Below, in pieces: positions 17,244-26,167 of a stretch of DNA of 64,000 nt (its first letter is position 1; every line of letters starts with the position of its first letter). The notes under the pieces were generated by a model. That model searched no databases, was not told the DNA's origin, and was given only the letters and a program-made list of their open reading frames with translations. The stretch comes from Candidatus Kapaibacterium sp. (GTDB lineage Bacteria; Bacteroidota; Ignavibacteria; Kapaibacteriales; UBA2268), in NCBI GenBank assembly GCA_938031175.1, contig CALHGZ010000004.1, positions 255,635-319,634 on the forward strand, written 5' to 3'. The position numbers were made by a program, and so were the translations under genes.

Positions 17244-19427
17244 ATGCCGACCTTTGAACGAATAAGACAGATATCACCATACTTTTTCGGTATAATAGCT
17301 GTACTTTTGATTGCATATTTTGTGTTTACATCTGGAGCTGAGGATATATTCCGTCAGACTATGCAAGATCCAACTAAAACTCCGATTGCTGTGGTTAATG
17401 GGGAAAAGATTTTATATGCAGATTTTCTAAAAAAAGTACAAGCTCAAATCGAACAACAAAGAGCACAGCAAGGGTCAGATTTTGAAATTAATGAATCAGC
17501 AATCCGCAATCAGGTCTATGAGCAAATGGTTGAGGAAGTTCTCCTGAGGCAAGCTGCTGAAAAAGCTGGAATAAATGTCACTGATGATGAATTGCTTGAT
17601 ATATTACTGGATAATCCACCTGAATATTTAAAAAGAGGATTTACTGATACTGCTGGTAATTTCAATAGAGCATTGTATTTGGATGTTATAATACATCCGG
17701 AAAATCTACCTCGCTATATTTATCCAAATCCAGATCAGGTTCCGATAGAAGAAAAAGAAAAAAAAATAAATGATTTTCGTAACGACTTGATAATTATTAC
17801 AGATTATCTTAGGACTCAGCAATTAAACGAAAGATTAATTGCTACAGTTGGCTTAGCTGAAAGCGTTTTATCGCCTAATTACCTGAAGCAAATGTATAAG
17901 GCTGAAAATAGTACTGCTAGCGTAAAATTTATCGCATTTGATATTAATGAAATTCCGGATGAGCAAGTTAATATAACTGATGATGAGATAAAGTCCTATT
18001 ATGAAAAAGTCAAAAAATATTATAAGCAAAAACCAAGCAGAAAAATTAAGTACGTATCATTTCCTATAGTTCCATCATCTGATGACTCTTTAAGATCTAA
18101 AAAACGTATAGAATCAATCAGCGAGGCTCTTAAAAAAGCAACTACTCCTGCTGAAAAAGATAGTATTTTCGAGGCAAATTTAGAGCATTTTGGAGGAATT
18201 TCCTATCCCTTTACATTATCAAAAGACATTCGTCCTGAAGTTTTAAATGTAATTGCTGGAATAAAAAATCGTGATGTAATTGGTCCAGTTCAATTATCCG
18301 ATGGAATTTATTTCTTTCGTATAGACGATAGAAGATCTGGTTCCCAAGAAGTAGTAAAAGCAAGTCATATACTTGTTGATTTTGGTTTCAATAAAGATAG
18401 TGCCAAAGCTGAAGCAGAAAAGATTTTGCAAAGGGCACGCGCAGGCGAGAATTTTGCCCTTTTAGCAAGGCAATATTCTTCTGATAGAGCTTCTGCTATG
18501 CGAGGTGGGGATTTAGGTTATTTCGAACGTGGCAGGATGGTTAAACCCTTTGAAGAAGCTGTTTTTGCAGCAAAAGTTGGACAAATCGTCGGTTTAGTTG
18601 AAACTGATTTCGGTTTTCATATTATTTATGTAGAAGACAAAACCTCAGATGAGATTCAGTATAGCGAAATCAAAATTGATACGAAAACTTCAACACAAAC
18701 AAGAAATTTAATAAAAAGAGAAGCTATTTCATTTAAAAACCAAGTCGAATCGGGAATTGATTTTGATACACTTGCCAAACGTATAAATCAGAATGCGATT
18801 GAAACAGCATTTTTCGAAAAAAACAGACCTGTTTTGGGTTCACAGTATTTAACAGATTTAGCATTTGAAAAGGATAAGGGGGATTTGTTAGAGCCAATCG
18901 AAATTGAAAATCTTGGGCTTGTTGTTGCCCAAGTCACCGATTCACGAAAAGCGGGAATAAAACCGCTCGAAGATGTTAAAGATGAGATTAAGGCACGTTT
19001 AATGGTGATAAAAAAGCTCAACATTCTCAAAGAGAAAGCTGATGAGATTTACAACAAAGTTTCTAAGTACACAGATTTAAGTCAGGCACAGTTGGATATA
19101 CCGAACATTGCAGTAAATACAGTTGATGAAATAAGGAATAATGGTATGATTCCCGGTTACGGACAACAATTCCAATTTTCAGAGGTAGTCTTCTCAATTC
19201 CATTAAATCAAATTTCAAAACCTATTAGAGGAGAAAGAAATTACTTTATTGTTCAAGTTACATCCAGAAATGAACCAACAGATGAACAAGTTAATCAGAG
19301 AATTAAAGATTTTCGTAATAGTCAACTACAGAACATAAGGCAATCAGCATACTATCAATGGTATAACAAATTGAAAGAGCAAGCTGATATTAAGGACAAT
19401 CGTTATTTATGGTATCGTGATTATTAA
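17244..19427 (+). CDS. PpiD-like periplasmic peptidyl-prolyl isomerase
   Basis: A 727-aa membrane-anchored foldase. One N-terminal membrane helix (YFFGIIAVLLIAYFVF) is followed by a SurA/PpiD-type N-terminal domain (about 45-125). A parvulin rotamase domain is at about 370-475, with VVKASHILVDF, FALLARQYSSD and GGDLGYFERGRMVKPFEEA. Weaker parvulin-like segments flank it. The layout fits PpiD, which helps newly exported outer-membrane proteins fold. The gene stands alone, preceded by a 170-nt AT-rich gap and followed by a strong terminator. Confidence 0.88.
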   Translation: MPTFERIRQISPYFFGIIAVLLIAYFVFTSGAEDIFRQTMQDPTKTPIAVVNGEKILYADFLKKVQAQIEQQRAQQGSDFEINESAIRNQVYEQMVEEVLLRQAAEKAGINVTDDELLDILLDNPPEYLKRGFTDTAGNFNRALYLDVIIHPENLPRYIYPNPDQVPIEEKEKKINDFRNDLIIITDYLRTQQLNERLIATVGLAESVLSPNYLKQMYKAENSTASVKFIAFDINEIPDEQVNITDDEIKSYYEKVKKYYKQKPSRKIKYVSFPIVPSSDDSLRSKKRIESISEALKKATTPAEKDSIFEANLEHFGGISYPFTLSKDIRPEVLNVIAGIKNRDVIGPVQLSDGIYFFRIDDRRSGSQEVVKASHILVDFGFNKDSAKAEAEKILQRARAGENFALLARQYSSDRASAMRGGDLGYFERGRMVKPFEEAVFAAKVGQIVGLVETDFGFHIIYVEDKTSDEIQYSEIKIDTKTSTQTRNLIKREAISFKNQVESGIDFDTLAKRINQNAIETAFFEKNRPVLGSQYLTDLAFEKDKGDLLEPIEIENLGLVVAQVTDSRKAGIKPLEDVKDEIKARLMVIKKLNILKEKADEIYNKVSKYTDLSQAQLDIPNIAVNTVDEIRNNGMIPGYGQQFQFSEVVFSIPLNQISKPIRGERNYFIVQVTSRNEPTDEQVNQRIKDFRNSQLQNIRQSAYYQWYNKLKEQADIKDNRYLWYRDY

Positions 19428-19445
19428 TATTAAACAGTTAAATCC

Positions 19446-19488
19446 AAAGCGAAGAATTTTTCTTAGTTTTTAAATTCTTCGCTTTTTT
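19446..19488 (+). terminator. Rho-independent terminator after the PpiD-like gene
   Basis: A perfect 14-bp stem (19446-19459 with 19472-19485) with a 12-nt loop and a T-run. It ends only about 12 nt before the hpnC start codon, so hpnC either has a promoter within the ppiD end or depends on read-through. Confidence 0.9.
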
Positions 19489-19499
19489 ATTTAAATATA

Positions 19500-20429
19500 A
19501 TGAAGTTCACTGCGGAAGAATTATTCGATTTAACTAATGTAAGCGGAGGTAGATTCGCTGTTTCAAATTTAAGCGAGGCAATTAAATTTTGTAGAAAAAA
19601 TGCAATTCAGCATTATGAAAATTTTCCTGTTGCCTCGATAATGATTCCTAATAGAATTAGGAATATGATATATCCAATATATGCATTTGCTCGTATTGCC
19701 GATGACATTTCTGATGAATGTAATGATGTTATGCCTGAAAGGCGTTTGAATGCATTGGATGATTTGCAAAATTTGCTTGTAAATACTTGCAAAAATAATA
19801 TAGATACAACAAACCCAATATTTTTAGCATTAAAATGGGTTATATTTGAAAAAAATATTCCTCTTGAATTATTTATTCGGTTATTAACAGCTTTTAGGAT
19901 GGATGTCAAATTTGTCCAGCCCCAAACAATTTACTCACTTATCGAATACTGCAATAATTCGGCTAACCCAATTGGGGAACTGATCCTAATAATGTTTGAT
20001 GAACATCATCAAGAAACAATACATTATTCAAATAAAATTTGTACTGGACTACAACTGATTAATTTTTGGCAGGATTTATCCATTGATTTGAAAAAAGGGC
20101 GTTGTTACATACCAGTGGAATATTTAAATTTCTATGGTCTCGATCCCAAGAATTTGTTAGATGAGAAAAAATCAGGTAAATTAAATTCTTGCATAACGCA
20201 AATTTTGAATGACACAAAAAAAATTTACAATGAAGGAATTGAACTGATTAATCGTCTAAAAAACAATATATTTAGATTTGAAATTGCACTTATATTTGAA
20301 AGCGGTTTAAGAATGATACAAAAATTAGAAGCAATGAATCTATACCTTATTGCGCAAAGGCCAAAATTGAATAAATTAGATTATATTCCGATATTATTTT
20401 CAGCTTTAATCAAACATAAAATTACATAA
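19500..20429 (+). CDS. hpnC: HpnC-type squalene/phytoene synthase family protein
   Basis: A 309-aa trans-isoprenyl diphosphate synthase. The first aspartate-rich motif is DDISDE (Asp68, Asp69, Asp72) in YAFARIADDISDE, and the second region is NFWQDLSIDLKKGRCYIP. HpnC, with HpnD and HpnE, makes squalene from farnesyl diphosphate: HpnD forms presqualene diphosphate, HpnC turns it into hydroxysqualene, HpnE reduces this. The gene overlaps hpnD by 1 nt (TAATG), so they are coupled. HpnE is not seen in the window. The split into C and D is based on sequence style and gene order. Confidence 0.85.
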   Translation: MKFTAEELFDLTNVSGGRFAVSNLSEAIKFCRKNAIQHYENFPVASIMIPNRIRNMIYPIYAFARIADDISDECNDVMPERRLNALDDLQNLLVNTCKNNIDTTNPIFLALKWVIFEKNIPLELFIRLLTAFRMDVKFVQPQTIYSLIEYCNNSANPIGELILIMFDEHHQETIHYSNKICTGLQLINFWQDLSIDLKKGRCYIPVEYLNFYGLDPKNLLDEKKSGKLNSCITQILNDTKKIYNEGIELINRLKNNIFRFEIALIFESGLRMIQKLEAMNLYLIAQRPKLNKLDYIPILFSALIKHKIT

Positions 20430-21331
20430 TGGAAGCAATAACACAACTAGAATTAGCAAACTATGAGCGTGTCGCACCACCAAAGATTGAACGTTCCAAT
20501 TTCCTTTATTCATTTACCTTTTTACCGAGAGAGGAAAGAGTAGCCATTAATTCAATTTATGCATTTTGTAACTATATTGATAGTATAGTTGATTGCTCAA
20601 CAAATAATGAAAAAAGTTTTAAAGTTAAAAATCATAGGCTGAATTGGTGGGCAAAAGAAATTGAAAAGATGTATCGCGGCGAGGTTACCAATCCTGTAAT
20701 GATTGCATTTAAAAAAATCATAGATAGATTTGGTATTCCTGAACAATACTTTATGACTTTAATTGATGGCTGTAAGAGAGACCTAATTCAAAAAAGGTAT
20801 TCGACATTTGGGGAATTAAAAGATTACTGTTTCAGTGTAGCTGGAATTGTCGGTTTAATCTGTATTGAAATTTTTGGATATAAATATCCTGAAACCCAAA
20901 AATACGCTATTAATCTTGGATATGCACTTCAATTGACAAATATATTGAGGGATATACCATCTGATTTAAAAAGAGGATATATTTATATTCCTCAAGAGGA
21001 TTTGAAACGTTTTGGTTATTCTGAAGAAGATTTAAAAAATCACATTTATAATGACAATTTCATTGATTTGATGAGATTTCAGACAAAACGAGCAAGAGAA
21101 TACTTCCATATTGCAAGAACTTATCTGAGGCCTGATGAAAGAAATAGTATCATCGCTGCCGAAATTATGGATGCAATTTACTATCGCCTATTAGAAAAAA
21201 TTGAGTTGAATGAATTTAATGTTTTTCAGAAAAAAATCAAAGTTTCTAATGTACATAAATTAATGATTGCTGTGAAACATTGGCTTTCATTAAAATTATT
21301 TGTTAAACGAATTAAAAAACATAGTCAATAA
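20429..21331 (+). CDS. hpnD: HpnD-type presqualene diphosphate synthase
   Basis: A 300-aa member of the squalene/phytoene synthase family. The first motif is YIDSIVD (Asp51, Asp55), where the family more often has DDxxD; the first Asp of the pair is Tyr-Ile here. The second motif NILRDIPSDLKRGYIYIP has Asp175 and Asp179. It likely couples two farnesyl diphosphates to presqualene diphosphate for hpnC. It is coupled to hpnC and followed 15 nt later by nuoE. A role in phytoene synthesis is the main alternative. Confidence 0.85.
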   Translation: MEAITQLELANYERVAPPKIERSNFLYSFTFLPREERVAINSIYAFCNYIDSIVDCSTNNEKSFKVKNHRLNWWAKEIEKMYRGEVTNPVMIAFKKIIDRFGIPEQYFMTLIDGCKRDLIQKRYSTFGELKDYCFSVAGIVGLICIEIFGYKYPETQKYAINLGYALQLTNILRDIPSDLKRGYIYIPQEDLKRFGYSEEDLKNHIYNDNFIDLMRFQTKRAREYFHIARTYLRPDERNSIIAAEIMDAIYYRLLEKIELNEFNVFQKKIKVSNVHKLMIAVKHWLSLKLFVKRIKKHSQ

Positions 21332-21346
21332 AATGATGGGCTATCT

Positions 21347-21859
21347 ATGGAATCAACATTAAATACGACAGAAATTAAATTCAATGAGGAAGAATTAAAG
21401 CAAATTGAGAAAATTAAAGCTAAATACCCAACTGAAAAATCAGCAATTATGGATGTAATGTGGATGGCACAGAAGAAGTGGGGTTGGTTATCGAAAGAAG
21501 TTATGCAATATATTGCGGATTTATTAAATTTACCTTACTCCCATGTTTATGGAGTTGCAAGTTTTTACACAATGTACTTCAAAAAGCCTATGGGTAAGTA
21601 CCATATTCAGGTATGTACCAATGTATCTTGTATGCTCAATGAGGGGGATATGATTTTTGAATATATTTCAAATAAATTGGGAATAGGTCATAATCAGGCT
21701 ACCCAAGATGGGTTATTTTCTCTTGAAGAAGTTGAATGTATGGGGGCTTGTGGGGGTGCACCTATGATTGCCGTTAATGAGGATTTTTATGAAAATATAA
21801 CTATACAGAAAATTGATGAATTAATTGAACAATTTAGAAATCAAACGAAAAATAAATAA
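21347..21859 (+). CDS. nuoE: NADH-quinone oxidoreductase subunit E
   Basis: A 170-aa thioredoxin-fold [2Fe-2S] subunit of complex I. The cluster ligands are CTNVSC (Cys-x4-Cys) and CMGACG (Cys-x3-Cys). The N-terminal helical part (IMDVMWMAQKKWGWLSKEV) is typical. It lies directly after hpnD, far from nuoLMN at 8.7-13.9 kb, so the complex I genes are split into at least two places. No nuoF or nuoG follows. It could also serve an NAD-reducing hydrogenase or formate dehydrogenase, but complex I is the simpler reading. Confidence 0.93.
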   Translation: MESTLNTTEIKFNEEELKQIEKIKAKYPTEKSAIMDVMWMAQKKWGWLSKEVMQYIADLLNLPYSHVYGVASFYTMYFKKPMGKYHIQVCTNVSCMLNEGDMIFEYISNKLGIGHNQATQDGLFSLEEVECMGACGGAPMIAVNEDFYENITIQKIDELIEQFRNQTKNK

Positions 21860-21929
21860 AAAATTAATTATCTGTAACTTTTTTTGTATTTCAGTTGTTA
21901 TACATACTAAATAAACATAGATATTTTTT

Positions 21930-22781
21930 ATGACATTTACAAGTACAATATATTCAAGAAAAATACTAACTGTAGTACTTTTGATTTATTTCTTAAATTA
22001 TTTTCTGCACGGTGCCTTTAATGAAATATTTTCTTTGAATAGCCAGTTAGTATTAAAAGATTTAGAATTCTGGCGTTTATTTACATATCCATTAACATTA
22101 AGTTCAATAGAATCATTAATTTTGCTCATTTTCAGCTTTTATTTTATAGCGCCTATGCTTGAAAGCAAAATTAATACAATCAGCTTGGGTTTGGTGACAT
22201 TTGTATTAATCATCTCCTTTGGTATAATACATACGCTCGTTTTTTGGAATGGAGAAATTACACTTACTGGTGCTGAAGGAATTTCAATTGCAATTTTGGC
22301 ACTCCATTCTTTATTTGAACCGCGAAAAAAAGTTAAAGTTAATTATCTACCACCAATTCCGATTGTTATCATTTCAATGTTTTTCGTTTTTCTGTGGATC
22401 ACTTTAAAATATGTCCAATCAATTCATAATATAGAATATTTTGTCCAATCATCATTATCTTTAGCTTTCGGTATCACATTTGCATTGTTAATTTTCGTTC
22501 ATTTAGTTACTATAAGAAAGATATTTGCAAAAGGTGACAAAGATTTACTCAAAGAATTTCAAAAGATTGACGAAGCAAAAAAATATGCTGTGGTGCGTGA
22601 AGGATTTACTGACAGGTATAAAATTGAAGATGAATTTGATGATTACCCATCTTATGAATCAATCGAATACAGCGAAACACGACTCAATGAAATTTTAGAT
22701 AAAATAATCGAACACGGGAAAGATTCTCTTACTTATGAAGAAATAAAATTTCTCGAAAATTATTCACGCCTCTTAAAATAA
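21930..22781 (+). CDS. Rhomboid-like membrane protein lacking the catalytic residues
   Basis: A 283-aa protein with about six membrane helices followed by a soluble tail. The fold marks of rhomboid proteases are there: FWRLFTYPLTL in the loop after helix 1, and LTGAEGISIAILAL at the place of the serine helix, where rhomboids have GxSG. Here the Ser is Glu116. The later helix that should carry the catalytic His reads LAFGITFALLIF with no His. The C-terminal part (RLNEILDKIIEHGKDSLTYEEIKFLE) is the small domain often found at the end of Bacteroidota rhomboids. I infer an inactive rhomboid that may bind membrane clients. Confidence 0.75.
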   Translation: MTFTSTIYSRKILTVVLLIYFLNYFLHGAFNEIFSLNSQLVLKDLEFWRLFTYPLTLSSIESLILLIFSFYFIAPMLESKINTISLGLVTFVLIISFGIIHTLVFWNGEITLTGAEGISIAILALHSLFEPRKKVKVNYLPPIPIVIISMFFVFLWITLKYVQSIHNIEYFVQSSLSLAFGITFALLIFVHLVTIRKIFAKGDKDLLKEFQKIDEAKKYAVVREGFTDRYKIEDEFDDYPSYESIEYSETRLNEILDKIIEHGKDSLTYEEIKFLENYSRLLK

Positions 22782-22876
22782 TTCGATTTCAAAGAACAAA
22801 ATATTGAATAATAAGAAAAGTTCAACGAATAAATCTTATTTTTGTATTTATTTGATTATCTATATTGGGAGCAATT

Positions 22877-23932
22877 ATGCCAACAAAAAGAGAATATTTA
22901 GAGCCAAATCGATTAATTGAACATATTAATATCAAGGATTTTGATGTTACACCATTGGTTGATGCAATGGGTAAAATGGCATTTCAGGCTCGTAACCTTC
23001 ACAGAGCTTGTAACATTTACGTAAAAATGTTAGAAGACGAAAGTTGTTCTATCATTTTAACTCTTGCAGGTTCTTTATTTAGTGCAGGTTTAAAAAATGT
23101 TGTAGTTGATTTAATCCGACATAAAATGATTGATGCAATCGTTTCAACAGGTGCTATTATTGTTGACCAAGACTTTTTTGAAGCTTTAGGATTCCGGCAT
23201 TATCAGGGTTCACAGTTTGTTGATGATAATGAATTGCGTGAACTAATGATTGACAGGATTTATGATACATTCATTGACGAAGAGGAATTAAGAATTTGTG
23301 ATATGACGATCGCCGAAATTGCTAATTCACTCGAAAGAAGACCATACAGTTCAAGAGAATTTATCGAGGAGATGGGGAAATGGCTTGTAGAAAATAATAA
23401 AGGGGATGATTCTGTTGTTCGAACTGCTTATGAATTTGGTGTGCCAATATTTGTACCAGCTTTTTCGGATTGCTCAGCTGGCTTCGGTCTTGTACATCAC
23501 CAATATCATAATGAAGAGAATCAACTGTCTATAGATTCTGTGAAAGATTTTTTAGAGTTAACAGAAATCAAAATTAAAGCAGGCCAAACAGGTATTGTAA
23601 TGATTGGTGGTGGAGTCCCGAAAAATTTTACCCAAGATGTAGTAGTTGCTGCTGACATTTTAGGTAAAGAAGTAGATATGCATAAATATGCAATTCAAAT
23701 AACAGTTGCTGATGAACGTGATGGCGGATTATCCGGTTCAACCTTGAAAGAAGCTAGTTCATGGGGAAAAGTGCAGACTACTTTCGAGCAAATGGTATTT
23801 AGTGAAGCTACAATCGCATTCCCAATTCTTGCTTCCTATGCTTATCATAATGCAAATTGGGCTAAAAGACCAGTTCATAGATATAATGATTTTATAAATG
23901 CAAAAGCGAACTTTTTGCCAAAAAATTCGTAA
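22877..23932 (+). CDS. Deoxyhypusine synthase-like protein
   Basis: A 351-aa member of the deoxyhypusine synthase family. In eukaryotes and archaea this enzyme moves an aminobutyl group from spermidine to eIF5A; bacteria lack that substrate, and some bacterial members make homospermidine. Conserved parts include ILTLAGSLFSAGLKNVV, IVSTGA, the acidic run EFGVPIFVPAFSDCSAGFG and LKEASSWGKV, which keeps the lysine that forms the enzyme intermediate. The ATG at 22877 has GGGAG 5 nt upstream; an in-frame TTG at 22865 is less likely. The substrate here is open. Confidence 0.88.
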   Translation: MPTKREYLEPNRLIEHINIKDFDVTPLVDAMGKMAFQARNLHRACNIYVKMLEDESCSIILTLAGSLFSAGLKNVVVDLIRHKMIDAIVSTGAIIVDQDFFEALGFRHYQGSQFVDDNELRELMIDRIYDTFIDEEELRICDMTIAEIANSLERRPYSSREFIEEMGKWLVENNKGDDSVVRTAYEFGVPIFVPAFSDCSAGFGLVHHQYHNEENQLSIDSVKDFLELTEIKIKAGQTGIVMIGGGVPKNFTQDVVVAADILGKEVDMHKYAIQITVADERDGGLSGSTLKEASSWGKVQTTFEQMVFSEATIAFPILASYAYHNANWAKRPVHRYNDFINAKANFLPKNS

Positions 23933-23961
23933 GAATGTACAGAACAAAATTTTAAAGGAAA

Positions 23962-24879
23962 ATGACTGTCTTAAGAGCCGAAAAATTGTTTAAAAGATAC
24001 GGTAATTTCGTCGCTGTTGATAATGTTTCATTTTCTGTTGAATCAGGGAAAATTTTTGGTCTTCTTGGACCTAATGGAGCTGGCAAAACAACATCTATCC
24101 GGATTGTTACAAATATTATAGCACCAGATTCCGGTGAAGTGTATTTATTTAATGAGACTGCAGGTCCAAAACTGCAAGAAAAAATTGGCTATCTACCTGA
24201 AGAAAGAGGTCTTTATAAAAAATTAAAAGTAATCGAGCAACTACTTTATTTTGGACAATTGAAAGGGATGAAACGAAGCGAAGCATTACAAAAGGCTCGA
24301 TTTTGGCTTTTTAAAATGAATGCCTCGGATTGGGAAAATAAAAAAATTCAAGAGCTTTCGAAGGGGATGCAACAAAAAGTACAATTTATTAGTACAATTT
24401 TACACGATCCCCCATTAGTAATTCTTGATGAACCATTTTCTGGACTTGATCCGATAAATACCGAACTTCTCAAGCAAATTATTCTTGATTTAAAAGAACA
24501 AGGTAAAGCGATTATGCTTTCAACGCACATAATGTCGCAAGTAGAACAGTTATGCGATGAAATTTGTTTGATTGACCACGGCAAGGTGCTTTTGTCTGGA
24601 AATGTTCGTGATATTAAAAAAAGTTATGGTAAAGATACAATATTAGTTGAATACGAAGGCGATAGCAATGTTTTCAATGATCTAAAGGATGTACAAATTA
24701 TCAATAGATCTGAGAATAGAATTGAGTTCCGGATTAATGCTGATATAAAAGTTATTGAGAAGTTTCAGAAGGAATTGCTCTCTAAAGTACTTATTTTTAG
24801 ATATGAATTAATGGAGCCAAGCCTTAATGAAATATTTATTGATGTTGTTACTAAAAAGGAGAAGTTGATTGAAAATTAG
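23962..24879 (+). CDS. ABC transporter ATP-binding protein, NatA-like
   Basis: A 305-aa ATPase with Walker A GPNGAGKTT, the Q-loop region, a signature that reads LSKGMQQKV (LSGGQ variant typical of NatA/ABC-2 ATPases), Walker B LVILDEPFSG and the H-loop STHIM. A C-terminal domain of about 80 residues follows, as in sodium-export and drug-export types. It overlaps the permease gene downstream by 11 nt and forms an exporter with it. The cargo is unknown; Na+ is a guess from similarity to NatAB. Confidence 0.93.
   Translation: MTVLRAEKLFKRYGNFVAVDNVSFSVESGKIFGLLGPNGAGKTTSIRIVTNIIAPDSGEVYLFNETAGPKLQEKIGYLPEERGLYKKLKVIEQLLYFGQLKGMKRSEALQKARFWLFKMNASDWENKKIQELSKGMQQKVQFISTILHDPPLVILDEPFSGLDPINTELLKQIILDLKEQGKAIMLSTHIMSQVEQLCDEICLIDHGKVLLSGNVRDIKKSYGKDTILVEYEGDSNVFNDLKDVQIINRSENRIEFRINADIKVIEKFQKELLSKVLIFRYELMEPSLNEIFIDVVTKKEKLIEN
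24856..24861 (+). promoter_or_regulatory. Shine-Dalgarno site that supports a TTG start for the permease
   Basis: AAGGAG lies inside the end of the ATPase gene, 7 nt before the TTG at 24869. It is one of the best ribosome sites in the window. Confidence 0.75.
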
Positions 24880-26167
24880 TTATTTAAAAATTAAGTCTAT
24901 AATAAAACACGAATATACGACTCGAATTAAATCCAAAGGATTCATTATTTCAACTCTTCTCGGTCCAATTGGTTTTTTTGTAATTATGGGCATGATTGCA
25001 TTATCGAGTTATTTATCCGTTTCAGAATCACCAAAAATGAAAATCGCAATTATTGATTATACTCATAATTATGGCAAAGAAATTGTACGCTTAGATTCTG
25101 TAAATTTATTCTTGAGCAAAAAATCTGAAGCTGAACTTAGAGAGAAAGTGTTAAAACAGGAACTTGATGGGTTTCTTATTATTCCTGAGAATATACTTGA
25201 TTCCGGTATTGTTTATTTGTTTACTGGTGGCGGTGGAGGTATTGCTTTCCAATCTTCAATTAGAGATATTGTAAACGCTGTTGTTCGTCGGCATCGCCTT
25301 GAAAGAGAAGGTATAAGTCCATTGGTAATTCAAAAAATTGATTCTCCGGTTCTTTTAGATGCGAGAAAAATTACTATTACCGGCGAGAAAAAAGAATTTA
25401 CAGAAGTTTATGCGGTATTAGGATATATACTTGGAATTTCGATTTATATTTTAATGTTTACTTATGGTGGTATTGTTCAACGAAGCGTAATCGAGGAAAA
25501 AGCAAACAGAATTATAGAAGTATTAGCATCATCAGCCAAACCATTTGAAATTTTGCTTGGGAAAGTCATTGGGGTTGGGGCATTGGGTCTTACACAAATT
25601 CTGATATGGCTCATAGTTTTCGGATTAGGATTATATTTTGGGGCTCCTATAATTCTGAGTTTTTTTGAGTCTGACATAATGCAATCATCAATTGTATCGA
25701 ACGCCGAGCTTTCGGATGCTGCTACTGGATTGGAAATACCTACAATTTCTCCATTGTTAATCCTTGCCTTAATCTTTTATTTTCTTGCTGGATATTTTTT
25801 ATTTTCTACAATTTTTGCAGCAATAGGCTCAGCCGTTGATCAGGAATCGGATGCAGCTCAAATTCAAGCCCCAATTTCTATGTTTCTTGTCATACCATTA
25901 TTGTTTATAAGTGTTGTAATTGTCAATCCAGATAGTACACTATCGGTGATTTTATCACTGATTCCTTTTTTCTCACCAACATTGATGGTAATAAGAATCG
26001 CTGCTTCGGAGGTGCCATTGTGGCAAATTATAGTATCGGTTATGCTAATGATAATTTCTTTTTTCGCAGCAATCTGGGCTTCAGCAAAAATATACAGGAT
26101 TGGAATATTGATTTATGGTAAGAAACCAAGCTTCAAAGAATTGTTTAAATGGCTTAAAGCAGTATAG
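24869..26167 (+). CDS. ABC-2 type permease, NatB-like
   Basis: A 432-aa membrane protein with one N-terminal helix (GFIISTLLGPIGFFVIMGMIAL), a large extracytoplasmic domain of about 140 residues, and five or so helices in the second half. The region VIEEKANRIIEVLASSAKPFEILLGKVIG is the typical ABC-2/NatB signature. TTG is the start, supported by AAGGAG. It is the partner of the ATPase gene it overlaps. The stop codon directly abuts the stop of the convergent nucleotidyltransferase gene. Confidence 0.9.
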   Translation: MKISYLKIKSIIKHEYTTRIKSKGFIISTLLGPIGFFVIMGMIALSSYLSVSESPKMKIAIIDYTHNYGKEIVRLDSVNLFLSKKSEAELREKVLKQELDGFLIIPENILDSGIVYLFTGGGGGIAFQSSIRDIVNAVVRRHRLEREGISPLVIQKIDSPVLLDARKITITGEKKEFTEVYAVLGYILGISIYILMFTYGGIVQRSVIEEKANRIIEVLASSAKPFEILLGKVIGVGALGLTQILIWLIVFGLGLYFGAPIILSFFESDIMQSSIVSNAELSDAATGLEIPTISPLLILALIFYFLAGYFLFSTIFAAIGSAVDQESDAAQIQAPISMFLVIPLLFISVVIVNPDSTLSVILSLIPFFSPTLMVIRIAASEVPLWQIIVSVMLMIISFFAAIWASAKIYRIGILIYGKKPSFKELFKWLKAV

